Position numbers and translations under genes: made by a program
Assembly (NCBI RefSeq): GCF_000003605.2
Contig: NW_003106595.1
Coordinates: 343,885-391,091 of the forward strand
Direction of reading: 5' to 3'
Source of the DNA: Saccoglossus kowalevskii
Taxonomy: Eukaryota > Hemichordata > Enteropneusta > Harrimaniidae
DNA length: 47,207 nucleotides
The notes under the pieces: generated by a model
Database searches by the model: none
Told to the model about the DNA's origin: nothing
The model's input: the letters and a program-made list of their open reading frames with translations, nothing else
Shown here: positions 13,501-25,277 of the stretch, piece by piece
Layout: each line of letters begins with the position of its first letter
How positions within the stretch are numbered: position 1 is the first letter of the stretch

Positions 13501-16500
13501 TGTACAAAAAAGGTTCATTATACCTGGGACAGGCAATTGTAAAAATTCCTCTTCTCTTAAAAGACAGTCAATAATTTACATACTCCCACAAGTCACAAAG
13601 TTAAATGTTGAAAAAATGTCTTCAAGAGTTTGTAAAAACTTCCCCATACAATTTAACTATGAACATCTTTGTATTCTTCTCATTGGGATAGGCATTTTTT
13701 TTCACCAACCTGTTCAAATAGAAAGATATCCTTGCTCCAGCCAAGTACAGCCATAATTGTTTGAAGGTACAGAACAGAAAAACAAGCATGGAGCACTCAT
13801 CATTCAACATTTATACACTCACTCAATGTGAAAACTGAATAAAATGAATTGATGATATTATTTATACATTTTACATTTCAATTTGGATCCATTTTGGAAG
13901 CACTGGAGAATAGATGAGAAAATTTGAAAAAACTAAAACACAACTGATAAATTAAAACAGATTTGTCATGAGTTTAACATCAAGGGGGAAAGGGTAATCC
14001 TAGAAAAGGCAGAGACAACACGTACCAGTACATGTAAAAACCACAAAACATCAAGAGTAACGTGTTAAGCTAATTTCTATCCTGTCAGACTCTTGTGAAG
14101 TATCCGGTACTTCCCAAACTAAAATTATAACTGGCATCGAACTCAACAAATTATACTTTCTGTACAAATAAGATTAGTTGATAAAATTAGCAAAAAAGGA
14201 GGAATTGTTGTTAGTAATTTACAGGCTGTACAAGAAAAGGCGTCACAGACGAGAAGCGTCAATATGCGGGATTCATATCAGAATGCAGTTCACTTGTATC
14301 AGACAGAGTGTAATGGACGTTGGGAACATTATAAAGTACTTATAAAATGAAAAGGCCAGAAGTTGAGACTGAATGGTAATTTTCTAAAAGTAGCTTGTCA
14401 GTGAAAAATACATTTCATAATTGAGCGTTTCACAATGACTGACAACAAACATGTTGCCAAGGTGTTCTTGCCAATAAACCTCTTAGCAGCATTGTCAAGA
14501 TAAACAATGAATCAATGAAGACAAAATGACAAGGCCTAGGGGCAAGCAAATGTCATGTTAAAAAAAGAAAATCTTATATTTCAACTGATTACTGATCTGT
14601 TATGAGAGTCCTTATGTGCAGCACATGGCACCATAGTCGTAAGGACAGGGGCACAAAAGGAAAGGGAAAAAACACAGAGGCAATATGGTATATTGATCGA
14701 ATTGAATACAGTAGGTAATTCAGCTCAGGGATAAGAGTCAGTCAAAGTTGAACCCAGCATATACAAGATGTTAAAAAGGCTTTTAAAGAACCTGACCCTA
14801 ACTCGTGGAACTCGCAAGGAAATGCTACAATGGAGGGGTTGACTTCCTGACCTCGCTATACAGGCAAACGCATTTGGGGGCTTGTCGAAGACTGAAAAAT
14901 ACAAGATGGCAACTCAATTTGCAGACAAAAGCAGATAAAAGCATTTGCCCATGTTTTTTATGCACTGATTGAATGTTCCGAATCAAGAAGCATATTGTTT
15001 CCCGGGCCTTGTCTTGACCTTGTCTGACCCACTTTCCGTCATATCTGCCTTAAAGCAGTCCTACTATCAACTAATATCAAAGGTATAACCACACACCATA
15101 TTGAATATGACAAGATAACACAAGAGGGCAGTCTTTCGCATTCACCATTTTTTCATCTGGTAAGCATCTGCACCATAAGGTAAAGAGGAAAGGGTACTGC
15201 AAATAAAATCATTTTCATTTCATTAAAAGCTTTATTTCTATATTTATTTTATTAAATGTGGAAAGCTGTCTACAGTATGAATGGGGGGGGGGGGGGGGTG
15301 TGCTCTACTATGAATACAACATGACATCAATGCGTGATGGATGTCCTGAACTGAATTATTATTCCTGAATACATAGAACTTACTTGTAATTATTCTATTG
15401 TAATAAATCAATTCTTCAATAATATTATTATATTATTATTACATAACTGATCCTTTTTAATTTAATACAGAATATTAAATCGGAATTATGTAATTTTAGA
15501 TTGAAGAGATTAGTGAAGAGAAATCATGTAACATTTAATGTGTGACATGACAAAATGCTGAGGAAGGACACGAGTATGAAGTAAACAGAAACACACCAGA
15601 CATCACATACAAGACAAAGACAGGTAATTTTTATGTAGCAAGTCGTGATGAATCTGAAGCCATTGCAGTCCCTACAAGTCCCTGCAAATTACGCGAGTCT
15701 GACTAATGTAAGAATGGAAAAATTCAAAAATCATCACAACAAAACTAAAGGATTCTACTTGGTTTCACTGTTGCACCAATACAGTATTGGCTCAATTAGA
15801 AGCACACCTCCAATAGTAATGCATAAAACAAATCTAATTTATACTGAATCAAAAAAATATTAAATATTAAACTTCTAAACATGAGCTAATGATCGAGCAT
15901 TTAAAGTAAATGTATGCACATAATTATTTAAATTTTAATTTAAAAAAAAAAAAAAATGTGACATTAATATTTACATGTACAGTGTGGGATAGAGCATATA
16001 TTGAAAGTAGCCAGCCAGGACAGCCTGATACCTCCAAAGAATAAACATGGACTGGTTGTAATAACTGTAAGACTTTTGTATTAATTGTGGATACCAGTCA
16101 CAGTCACCAAACAATAAAAGGGTTTTGTCATTAAAATATTATCAACCCTTCCCCCAATATGCAAATATATATATACATAAATATAATCACTAGAGGGCGG
16201 TATAACACACCTTTGATAATATTCCTCCATCACTTCTGGCTTGTGGTGCTTGTGATGCGACTTCCTAGTCTTTTTCTAGAATTCGAATAACAGACTTTAC
16301 AGTAAAGATTACTTGAGCTGATGTTGATGTGAATACTTTGGCTATCCGTGTTAGCAAATTTGAATAAAATGTTTCAATATTGTTATTTTGGTCAAGCAAA
16401 CTTCCTTATTTTTCTTTGCATTACTGAGCACTGGATCATTAAAATCACTTAGTTTCACAATTTACATAAGCACGTGTGCTACTAATAGAGAAAACATGGC

Positions 16501-19109
16501 ATATACCGGTACAATTATTTATTAGTGCTTCCATTCAGAATGTAAACACATTTTATAAATTTTAAACCTGATAAATGTTGTCCATATGGCTAAAACTGAC
16601 AATGCAAATACTGAAATGGGTCATTTGTGACATTGACCTTAGAAAGTATCTATTAACTAATCAAATATTTCGCTAGCATTGTAAAATATCACCAGAATGA
16701 AACAAATACCACAAAAATGGAAAAGAAAAAATAACTGCTTATTGTGAATGTGTAGATGAAATGTGATTTCAGTTTAAACCTGAAGTACTGTTATACTAGT
16801 AAATAAAAATAGCAAATCAAGAACAGCGCCACTCTGCATAAACAATAGTATTCAATTATTGCATTTTCCGTCTATAGAGGGCAACATCAGGGGTTTTTGA
16901 CTGCCCATACAGACGTATTCTAAGCTTGATGAGAAGTTAACTTACCTGGTAATCCTGACCACATATACTTACAAGGGTATTGTATGAATGTCTGAAATTT
17001 GAAGAAAAGTTTTCTTTTATTTTTTAAATTACATATACTAAATATAACAACAGGGAGCCCAGGAATGACAAGCCATGGTAGTAGCATACTGGAGAATAGA
17101 ATATGTCAGGAAAAATAAACTTTGATCATAAAACTACAGCAGAATAGCCACTATATAACCATGGAGTATTAATTTGTTTATCCCTGCATGATATAACAAT
17201 CAATAATTTCTTCTGCAGTCCAATTAACTTCTCTCCCAGGCATTGTTGTTGCGACTGTGAAAAAGATTTTGAGCAACAAAAGTCGTGATTTTGCATATTT
17301 AGTAAAGGATAGTGACGATTAACTGACATTGTAGTTAGACAGGCCTAGCTTGGAGATTAAAATTAGGGCATCTGCTGAAATTTGATTAATTATTCACACA
17401 GATGTTCATTTTTGGATAAGCATAACTCAAAATAGCAACAATCGTAAATTCTAACATTGAAACAATTTTGAGGGTTTTGTTCTGTTCACAAAAAAATCAC
17501 TGAAAAGCAAAGTAACACAGTTGGGTTTGTAATTGTGTTTGGTCATATTAATCGTATTTGTATGATAATTTGATAAGCCTTTGGTTGTATCAGTCCAGGT
17601 AAGATCTTATAATCCACAGTCACTTAGGGGCTGAAAATCAATAAATACTAATTTTTTTTAAAAAAATCATCCGCTATACTTATATAAATAANNNNNNNNN
17701 NNNNNNNNNNNNNNNNNNNNNNNNNNNNNNNNNNNNNNNNNNNNNNNNNNNNNNNNNNNNNNNNNNNNNNNNNNNNNNNNNNNNNNNNNNNNNNNNNNNN
17801 NNNNNNNNNNNNNNNNNNNNNNNNNNNNNNNNNNNNNNNNNNNNNNNNNNNNNNNNNNNNNNNNNNNNNNNNNNNNNNNNNNNNNNNNNNNNNNNNNNNN
17901 NNNNNNNNNNNNNNNNNNNNNNNNNNNNNNNNNNNNNNNNNNNNNNNNNNNNNNNNNNNNNNNNNNNNNNNNNNNNNNNNNNNNNNNNNNNNNNNNNNNN
18001 NNNNNNNNNNNNNNNNNNNNNNNNNNNNNNNNNNNNNNNNNNNNNNNNNNNNNNNNNNNNNNNNNNNNNNNNNNNNNNNNNNNNNNNNNNNNNNNNNNNN
18101 NNNNNNNNNNNNNNNNNNNNNNNNNNNNNNNNNNNNNNNNNNNNNNNNNNNNNNNNNNNNNNNNNNNNNNNNNNNNNNNNNNNNNNNNNNNNNNNNNNNN
18201 NNNNNNNNNNNNNNNNNNNNNNNNNNNNNNNNNNNNNNNNNNNNNNNNNNNNNNNNNNNNNNNNNNNNNNNNNNNNNNNNNNNNNNNNNNNNNNNNNNNN
18301 NNNNNNNNNNNNNNNNNNNNNNNNNNNNNNNNNNNNNNNNNNNNTAACTTGGTTTTATTCAAAACTGCACAAATCCCGCGTTTTCTTATGATGTCCAACG
18401 ATTTCAGAAACGAAAATGGCCAGCAGCCAGAATCAAGGGGGATTCGCACAGAGTTCTGGGTAAATCAAGAAAATACTTAGGTTTACTAGGTACCATGTTT
18501 CACAACTTATATACGTATAGCGGATGATTTTTTTTAATTAGTATTTATTGATTTTCAGCCCCCAAGTGGCTGTGTTATAATCGTAAAAAAACATGTAAGC
18601 ACCATATTTATTTATTGATACATTCATGTAAGATGGGGTGAATTCTACTGTAGTTTTCATGATCAGTATGACTATTTGGAATAAGGATGGTAGAGCTTGA
18701 ACTTCACATAGGCATCAAAGGCAACTGCCTCGATGGCCTAGTGGTTTGCCCTGGTTCTTTTTGAAAAATACAGACTTTCCTTACATAATAATACTGTATT
18801 CCTATTCACTCACCAATATAAACTTTTGCCTTGAAAATAGATGCCTCTCAATTCAAAGCCCTGCGCATACTTCTCCAAGACGTGAAATTAATCCCTGGGA
18901 TCAAACAAGGTGAATAATAGTCACACTGGAGAGCCAAGTCTACACAGCTGAAATACTCCCCCCAGACATCAAATGTAGCAGCTCTAGTAACAAGAAGATT
19001 TGAATTTGTCTACTTACTCGGGATATTTCTTGGCTAATGTTTTCAAGCATTCCCGTGTACCACAAGAGTGCATATACTCCAGTATTTCCCTGTATGTAGC
19101 AAGTTTCAT
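7514..19109 (-). CDS. CDIN1: CDIN1 (C15orf41), N-terminal six coding exons, partial
   Basis: CDIN1 is the partner of codanin-1. In humans it is mutated in congenital dyserythropoietic anaemia type I, and it is predicted to have N-terminal helix-turn-helix regions and a C-terminal PD-(D/E)XK nuclease domain. Six minus-strand exons (19018-19109, 16946-16991, 16211-16275, 12219-12279, 9520-9598, 7514-7593) have compatible phases (2,0,2,0,1,0) and AG/GT borders. Joined, they give about 141 residues collinear with the human N-terminal half. Diagnostic pieces are TLVSICGQDYQ (human TLLSIFSQEYQ), EEYYQRYLSGV, EPVLLHLAEEVD, LLARIVLERHL (human LMARLILERFL) and PKSVVSQMMKD (human SKSIINSMLRD). The exons with the conserved C-terminal nuclease region were not found in 1-7513. 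Most exons are too small to stand out as reading frames, so the call rests on splicing plus homology. Confidence 0.93.
8404..8976 (-). mobile_element. Tandem-core non-autonomous element, copy 1 (CDIN1 intron 5)
   Basis: Minus-strand copy of the family also seen at 42356-43045 and about 43985-44940. One end carries a hairpin-forming AGCTCCGCT...AGCGGAGCT pair. The other end has AGCTCCGCTGTTAGCAATGC next to CAGCCTATCGGCTG. Between them are about 3 head-to-tail units marked by AACAAATCTG at 8486, 8645 and 8802, a spacing of 157-159 bp. The end with GACGGACGACGGACAATCAC is shared with the other copies. No coding capacity. The plan (conserved ends plus a roughly 160-bp tandem core) resembles bivalve pearl-type or Helentron-like elements; that is inference. 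Confidence 0.85.
9520..9598 (-). CDS. CDIN1: CDIN1 coding exon 5
   Basis: A 79-bp exon between GATTTCAG and GTAAGT reading VDLSHSLLARIVLERHLAHN and then KYEGNN. The LLARIVLER stretch is the most diagnostic CDIN1 match in the window. Ends in phase 1. Confidence 0.95.
9599..12218. other. CDIN1 intron 4, no other gene seen
   Basis: No further coding exon recognised. A possible minus-strand SINE remnant lies at about 9722-9785, where the reverse complement holds GGTCGATTCCC, similar to a tRNA-gene B box. The 131-codon minus-strand frame at 11659-12054 has no recognisable features. Confidence 0.5.
12219..12279 (-). CDS. CDIN1: CDIN1 coding exon 4
   Basis: A 61-bp exon preceded by a long pyrimidine tract ending ACACTAG and followed by GTAAGG. 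It completes an Arg codon and reads YLSGVCKPHKEPVLLHLAEE (human YLNGV...PVLLDLANE). Ends in phase 0. Confidence 0.94.
12280..16210. other. CDIN1 intron 3, no other gene seen
   Basis: AT-rich intronic sequence with a G16 tract (15283-15298) and an A-rich stretch near 15940. Short reading frames look random. A CTCF-like string, CACTAGAGGGCGG (16188-16200), lies immediately beside the exon 3 donor. Confidence 0.5.
16211..16275 (-). CDS. CDIN1: CDIN1 coding exon 3
   Basis: A 65-bp exon reading KKTRKSHHKHHKPEVMEEYY and then Q. It is basic and histidine-rich like the human segment that ends in YYQR. The donor is GTGTGT, weaker than its neighbours. The acceptor context is TTCTAG. Ends in phase 2. 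Confidence 0.9.
16946..16991 (-). CDS. CDIN1: CDIN1 coding exon 2
   Basis: A 46-bp exon flanked by TTTCAG and GTAAGT. After completing the split codon it reads HSYNTLVSICGQDYQ, the counterpart of human QSQATLLSIFSQEYQ. Ends in phase 0. Confidence 0.93.
17615..18574. mobile_element. Inverted-repeat element with 8-bp TSD, containing the assembly gap
   Basis: The left arm (17615 to about 17686) begins CACAGTCACTTAGGGGCTG. The reverse complement of the right arm (about 18505-18574) begins CACAGCCACTTGGGGGCTG. Both then share GAAAATCAATAAATACTAAT and ATCATCCGCTATAC. The element is bracketed by a perfect direct repeat TTATAATC (17607-17614 and 18575-18582). An 8-bp duplication is typical of hAT, P or Merlin families, but the CACAG terminus does not settle which. 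The 653-N gap is internal, so the true length is unknown. It sits in CDIN1 intron 1. Confidence 0.88.
17692..18344. other. Assembly gap (653 N)
   Basis: Run of N inside the inverted-repeat element at 17615-18574. Any reading frame spanning it is an artefact. Confidence 1.
18724..18757 (+). repeat. tRNA-like 5' fragment (possible truncated SINE)
   Basis: Contains GATGGCCTAGTGGTTTGC, with a perfect tRNA-type A box TGGCCTAGTGG. It is followed within 12 bases by GGTTC, the first half of a B box, and then by unrelated sequence. There is no full cloverleaf, so it is a fragment and not a functional tRNA gene. Confidence 0.45.
19018..19109 (-). CDS. CDIN1: CDIN1 coding exon 1
   Basis: Reads MKLATYREILEYMHSCGTRE and then CLKTLAKKYP, aligning with the human N terminus (a Y..I....R..L..L motif). 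It ends in phase 2 before donor GTAAGTA (19017-19011). The ATG at 19109 is preferred because an in-frame TAA lies five codons upstream. An ETS-type CCGGAAGT at 19353-19360 lies about 250 bp upstream, fitting a nearby promoter. Confidence 0.9.
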
Positions 19110-19352
19110 CGCGGCAGTCAATTACTGTATTCACGCTGTTCAAAATTGCCGCTCTGTCTCTGACGCCGGTCACGGTGCTGTCGACTTTTCTCGATCAAAA
19201 CAGTAAGTACATGGTTGTATTGTCTGTTTTGACAGTGGAAAACTTCTTCAACGTTACAACGTGTTCATCTCATAGAAGAGCAGGGTCGGAAAAACTGAGC
19301 CAAATGCTAGAAAATTGAAAACAAACAACACGCGACGAGAGCGGACGCTAAT

Positions 19353-19360
19353 CCGGAAGT
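19353..19360 (+). promoter_or_regulatory. ETS-type motif near the CDIN1 start
   Basis: CCGGAAGT in a CpG-containing stretch upstream of the CDIN1 ATG (19109), a composition common at promoters of broadly expressed genes. Motif match only. Confidence 0.4.
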
Positions 19361-19408
19361 AAACAGTTCACAGAAAAAGGTCAAATGTAATAAAATTGTT
19401 AACATTGT

Positions 19409-19423
19409 CACTAGGGGGCGCTG
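19409..19423 (+). promoter_or_regulatory. CTCF-like motif
   Basis: CACTAGGGGGCGCTG fits the bilaterian CTCF core (CCASYAGRKGGCRS) closely. It lies about 300 bp upstream of the CDIN1 start. Related strings occur at 16188-16200 (CACTAGAGGGCGG) and, on the minus strand, at 20061-20073 (TTAGAGGGCGCCA). Confidence 0.5.
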
Positions 19424-20712
19424 TTTGAAAATCGCAATCACACGTGTGAACCCTTTATACCTCCATGCATTTACCAATCCCAGGTAAGTTCGTTGCCCTG
19501 GTCGGCAATCAATAGCACCAGTCTAAAGTGTGTTACTAGTCAGTGACTTGATATACTTATTACAGTTGCACGTTGTAGTCACAATCAAAAACATTAAAAG
19601 TAGAAAGCAATAAAGAAGAATAAGTAGAAAGGAAATAAGGCGAACATTTAAAAAGCTAGAGACATTGATGATGGATCAAAATCTTTGAGTATATCATACA
19701 GAAACAATATTGTGAATCGCGAAATCTTAATTATGTATATGAGATACATTAAACATATCATTAAAGTCTGCAATATCGACAATTAAGGGTGAACGATACG
19801 ATTACAAAAATCCATTGAGTTTTTTGTTATTTGTTTGAACACAGGAAAAAAGTTTCTAATTTGATGTTAAATAAATAATGCGCCACCGGCGAAATTTCTT
19901 GAGATGTCCCCCGAATTACACAGTTTATACATGAATATGTACGTGAACAGCTATCACTTGAAATGTTACTTTACGATAGGTCGAATGTGGTTGTGTCGAC
20001 TATGGCAACGTTTCTCGTTGAGGGACGGTGACTATGTGTTTCGTGTTATCATTTTTTATGTGGCGCCCTCTAACGACAAGGCTCGCCATGACGTCAAAAT
20101 AATGGGGAGGGACGAAAGCACCAACTATGTTTGTTTGTGTATTCATTCGTAATTTACAATATTTCTCAGAAAAATATTATTTTCTAATTACAGCTATCAA
20201 AACATTGTGTTTGTTTCCCGCACCGTGAGCAAGAGAGCACATTTGTACCCGTATTTTAGTTCGAATTCGAAGACCAGACCAATAGGGAAGCCAAAAATCA
20301 AGCGAATCGTCCGCTCATTTGTTGAATGTGAACGTGTCCTTCTTTTGGTCTGTATCATTCATCCTATTCCCTCTTAGCGTAACCGATGTTTCAACTCGAA
20401 GACGAAATTATTCACATCCGGGTAATTAAATAAATTATTAACTGCAGTACTATTCTTTACAATAACTGTTTGGCAGATAAGTTAAAAACAAATGTATGCT
20501 AATAAGGTGATTATAGCGACAAAGAAGTAATTATATCGTATATTCGTCTGCTTTGACTTATAAAACCGTGTTACTCGTCCTATTTCTACGGAAGCCGCGA
20601 CATGACGAGCCCGGCAACACGTAAATATCGCATAGTTATCTAATGTCATGTTTTAAACTTTATTGGTCATAGAACCTTAAAGAAATACCATTTGTTCCTG
20701 ATAACATATTAT

Positions 20713-20923
20713 GTACAAGCATGGAAGTATTGAATGTAAGGCAATGTACCATGAGGTATGGTCTATACCTTATACAGGAACGTACAGCATATACAGGTAG
20801 TGTGGAGAAAAAACGTTTTGCGACATAGATTTGAATTCATGTGAAATACTGACACCAAAATAAATACAAGCATGGAAGTATTAAATATATAGCAATGTAC
20901 CAGCGCATGGTCTATATCTTATA
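20713..20923 (+). repeat. Diverged direct repeat, period about 151 bp
   Basis: Two copies (20713-20773 and 20864-20923) share ACAAGCATGGAAGTATT, GCAATGTACCA, and ATGGTCTATA followed by CTTATA, with substitutions and small indels. Confidence 0.7.
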
Positions 20924-21442
20924 TTTAACATTTTACAGAAGAAATCAACAATTGTTGCAGAATGCAAAATAAATACATTGTGAACTTACTGATAGACTAT
21001 TTAAAAAAGATACCCACAGTGAAAAAATTACTTAACAAATATTGCTCTTCTCGAATCTCTTGCAAGACTCCGACCACTCAATAATGAAAGAATTAGTGAA
21101 CTCTGTGATGTTGATTAAATTGTGGAAAATTATAATGGATAAATCGCATTATGCTAAAACAAATCTATCATAATGATAAATTTCATTTAATTCAGAATAA
21201 ATATGAATACCAAATGTATAACAATAACATGTTAATACCTATTACACAGTTAAAAGGCGATGATCCTCGCGCAGAATCCTATTAATCCTTCTCCTAATTT
21301 TCGAGAAAGTGTTCATAAATCACATGACAATGTTTATTAGTTTATTATGTACACCACAATACTATTGACTCGTGACACCATGAAATAGCATTCATTTGTA
21401 TGTTACATTGACGTATTTTGAGAAATTTGTCCTAATATTTTT

Positions 21443-21515
21443 TCAAAAATCGCAATTTTTAGAACATTTCCATAGAACACAATGTTGAAGGAAAATTTCA
21501 TTTTTTGTCACTTTT
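21443..21515 (+). repeat. Interspersed repeat fragment (copy near 29614)
   Basis: Shares CAAAAATC, TTAGAACA, TTCCATAGA and CACAATGTT...TTGTC with 29614-29695 in the same orientation. The matches are too long and ordered for chance. Family unknown. Confidence 0.6.
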
Positions 21516-24500
21516 TAAAACCCAGATTGTTGAAATAATTGAGAACAACAAAACAGTATTCCACCATTCACAATATATACTAGTAATTTTAGCCTATGTC
21601 ACAAGCCTCCCATAGGAATCTATGTACTATAATACTATCAAAATGGCCATTATACACTAAAATTAAGCTGGTGACCCCAACTTTGTGTAAGTCAATAACC
21701 TTCTATTGCCCGAAAGTAAAATTTATTGGAAAATTTATAAATTCCGGGTATTTGAAATCATGATCAGGTTTCTACCTTAAGTATATTTAGTACATGTAAG
21801 TGCGCAACGCATATACAACAACACACATCCTAGTTTGTTTTTTGTATTATTCAACTTTGCCCTTTTTTGATGTTTTTTTACTTTTTATTTATTTTTTTAA
21901 AATGTTTAAATAACCGTTTTCACCCCTTCCGAATAACTTGAATATTATGTGTTAATAAACACGACTTATATAGCATACAGACAATAGGGAATTCAACAAT
22001 AATTTTTCACCTCTGTTATTTTCATATCTATACAGCATTGTACCCCAATAGTTTGCATTTAGTACAACCACAGTGCCACACATATTACCAGTATTCACGT
22101 CCATTATAGCATGGAATAAGGCATATGCAAACAAACAGCAAAAAGGCAAAGTTCATGTCCTCTTCAATTGGCTGTCGGGTCAACAAGATTTTCCTGATAT
22201 TGTCACCTTCGAATATCAAACTTTGCTGAGTATGCGGCACATTACAAACAGGGGCCCTGTGGACAGACATTCTTTGCATGTGTAGGACGTACACTATGGT
22301 AATCACAAAGCATATATGCACAATACTTGTCATGGCTACTATCACGTCCCTTCAACCCGGCAATGTGATGGGATTATACACACAGTATGTCATTGTTGTT
22401 TTTGTTCCAGGCCATTCATTTCCAAGGTAAACAAGTACAGTTAGCTATTATTCATTACCCCTATGCCCCTATATTATTGTCATATAAGTATATCATATCA
22501 ACAAGAAGATCTAGTCTAATTTTACCTCGATCGACCATGGGTTGCAACTGACACTCGAACAATGTCCATTGTCAATCTTTACATTTTCATAAGATTCATA
22601 TCCAGAATAATTATGTTCTCCGTGACCGTGGCGTCTCCGCTGACTGGCCATGAAAGTAAATATAGGCTAAATGGATTAACGGCACATTCTTTGTCATTTG
22701 ACCAGTCATTACGGTCAATCACTCGTTCGTGTTGCAATAATGAATGGCGTACGGTTACCACGATGGACACACTAGGTGTTTAAATTTACTTAACATTTTA
22801 AGTGTCAAATATAAAAAACCCCACAGACAGTGGTGAAATGATTAAGGTTGGTGATCATAATTCGGGTGTCAGAGGGTTATGCGTATAATTCAAAGTATCA
22901 CACGTGAGACGTGTATTAAGATTGACGAGAAATTTATAGTTTAGCACGTCAAATAACTAGCAATATTAACAGATTAATTTCAATTTAATAACCAAACTAT
23001 ATAAATTTGTCCTGAATTACGGCATACCAAGCCCGTTATGTTATATGATTCTGTAAACGTTTTTTTTGTTTTGTTCGCGTAACGTTGTGGGAAAGTTCTT
23101 TAGACATCAGGTATATGGGCAGTATAATTAATGGAAGGCTCATATAATTGTTATTCAAATACACATACAATCTGAATTTAAATAATTGTCAATATTTAAT
23201 ACTTGTAATCAAGCCTATTAAATGGTTATAATATGACTGTAGTAGTACCGTATATTAGTTCACTGTGTCTACTATTATAAGCTGGTGCAAACATGATAGC
23301 TATAGCTTTATGATGTGATCAGCCTTCTGACTGTATTCCTGTCAATACGCTGAACCATGGAAACGAACATTGCCAGGGTGACCATGTTATTAATGTTGAC
23401 TCTCAATATACTGCAGTAGATAATTATAATATAGATAACTAAGTCATATCACTGTACTATGAATTCGGATATTATTACATTTCCTGAGTTACATCTCCTA
23501 CAAATATGCGTTTTAACCATACTTTCTCTGTGTGAAGAAGAATGTATGTACTAGTAATTAACAGGAACAGTGATTGTAAGTTTGTTAGTCAATAAAACGC
23601 GTGCTTTTATCGTAGTCTCCTCTCGCAGCACCTTCTCCGCCATCAAGACGTCGCTATTTTTGGGCGTTAGTTCATCCATGTCATAATGTGCTTATTTATG
23701 CTGACCAGGAGCTATAGCCTTCATTAGACCAAGGAATGCAGATGTCCTGATACATTTCTGAGTAGAAATGTAAAGTCAAGAAGAGAAGTCGTGACTTTGT
23801 AAGCCTATAGTTGATTTGTTACGGGCAATAAAAACGTGAAATACAAACAAAGCCTTACTGTACATTGATGTTATACGGCAAGTGATATACGGAATGACAC
23901 GTATTGTGTCTTCACCTTGAAAGTTGTCATTAAAAATAACTATAAAAGATAGTCGTATATGGGAGTGGTACCCATATCGCTGCAGGTTGAAACGTGACAT
24001 TAGTGTACTCTGTTTTATTCAATGCCATTGACGCGCTGTTATAAAGAATAACTTTCCCGATTGTAGTGAATAATCATGTTATTACAAATGCGTAGCAGCG
24101 CAGGGGACAGGTTTTTTTTTATTATGATGCATTGAAATGTATGCGAGTGTGGGGAAAATAAATGAATGTTTCGCGAAGTTTTTTGGAAGAAACTAACCAT
24201 GTCCAGAAAACGTGCGTTGGATAGCTAATACACCTTCAGTTGGTGTTTCATCAACAAACTAGCAGTATGAAGTAGACCGGGGGGGGGGGGTTGCGTGCAG
24301 GTGCACACACAACTGAGTTGGCCAGTGTTAATTACAAACGATGCGAACAATCGTATATTTTGGGTTCACAAGTTGTCCGGTTATGTTTTGTTTGTAAGTT
24401 CCATGCGTCAGGTGTGTTTGGTGTGAGCCGATTACTCTTAAGCTTGAACTTGAAGTTACATATTTTACAAGTTGTGACATTATTGAAAGTTGCGTCAGTA

Positions 24501-24525
24501 AGATCGCAATACTTTTGATAAAAGA

Positions 24526-24740
24526 TGACAACCAACAAACCGGTCTCCTCCACATAGTTAAGACCTTCAGCAATGACATCACATTGGAGTTCGGCCTAGA
24601 AAAGTGTGTCAAGGCAACCTTCAAACGGAGAAAGTTGAATCAAGCTGACAACATAGACTATAGACACTGGCACAACCAATCAACGACCTAGAACAGGGGG
24701 GGGTACAAGTATTTAGGAATCAATGAAGAACCAGATACCA
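24526..24740 (+). pseudogene. Decayed non-LTR retrotransposon reverse-transcriptase fragment
   Basis: In one frame this reads GLLHIVKTFSNDITLEFGLE then KCVKATFKR. After a stop and a frame change at a G8 tract (about 24695) it continues YKYLGINEE. These match the region just after the catalytic YADD motif in non-LTR reverse transcriptases (IV..FS.DI..EFG..KC.K..F and YKYLG). Broken by at least one stop and one frameshift, with no complete domain around it. Confidence 0.75.
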
Positions 24741-25277
24741 ACAGTCCTGTGGGATATGCCAATACAAACAGATATAGATATAAGTGCCAACAGGGCAGGA
24801 AATAACGCCATATCGCCGACAGCGAATAAATTAGATCGGTAAGGGTAACGTAACCCAAATTTAAGTGACACGTATTGCATCTGCGTATTGTCGCTTATAT
24901 ACACTGGTGTCTGTCCCCGTAGTAGTAGTAGTAGCAGTAGGATATGAACTCTATTCTGAATTTTACCGACAACCAAAGTAATTTTTAAAAAGTTTGGAGT
25001 GATATGGTCAGAATTTTACTGCTAATGATAATTAAACCTGGCTACTACATTATATATCCTCTATTATCTAAAAATCAACAAACTGGATGAAACATACATC
25101 AGACAATTACATGTTTACATGCTTTGCCAGCATTCAGTTTCAACTTGTTTATATACACTTAATATCGTGAATGCAATAGAACAAATGATCCTGGCTATTC
25201 AAAGAATTTGATTCAAACGCAACAAATGTACAACTGCGTATCATTGTCGGGAGTCGGGAGTGTTACAGTACTTTCTA

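Larger units (their letters stand above)
19424..24525. other. Intergenic, no gene recognised
   Basis: About 5 kb without a recognisable exon on either strand. It holds a palindromic CRE (TGACGTCA, 20089-20096), a CTCF-like site (20061-20073), a diverged direct repeat (20713-20773 and 20864-20923) and part of an interspersed repeat (about 21443-21515) that recurs near 29614. The G12 tract is at 24279-24290. Confidence 0.55.

Noticed and set aside
17667-18449. 260-codon minus-strand open frame
   Set aside because: It exists only because the 653-N gap contains no stop codons; the real sequence on each side belongs to an inverted-repeat element.
18724-18757. Functional tRNA gene
   Set aside because: Only an A box and half a B box are present; the downstream arms needed for a cloverleaf are absent.
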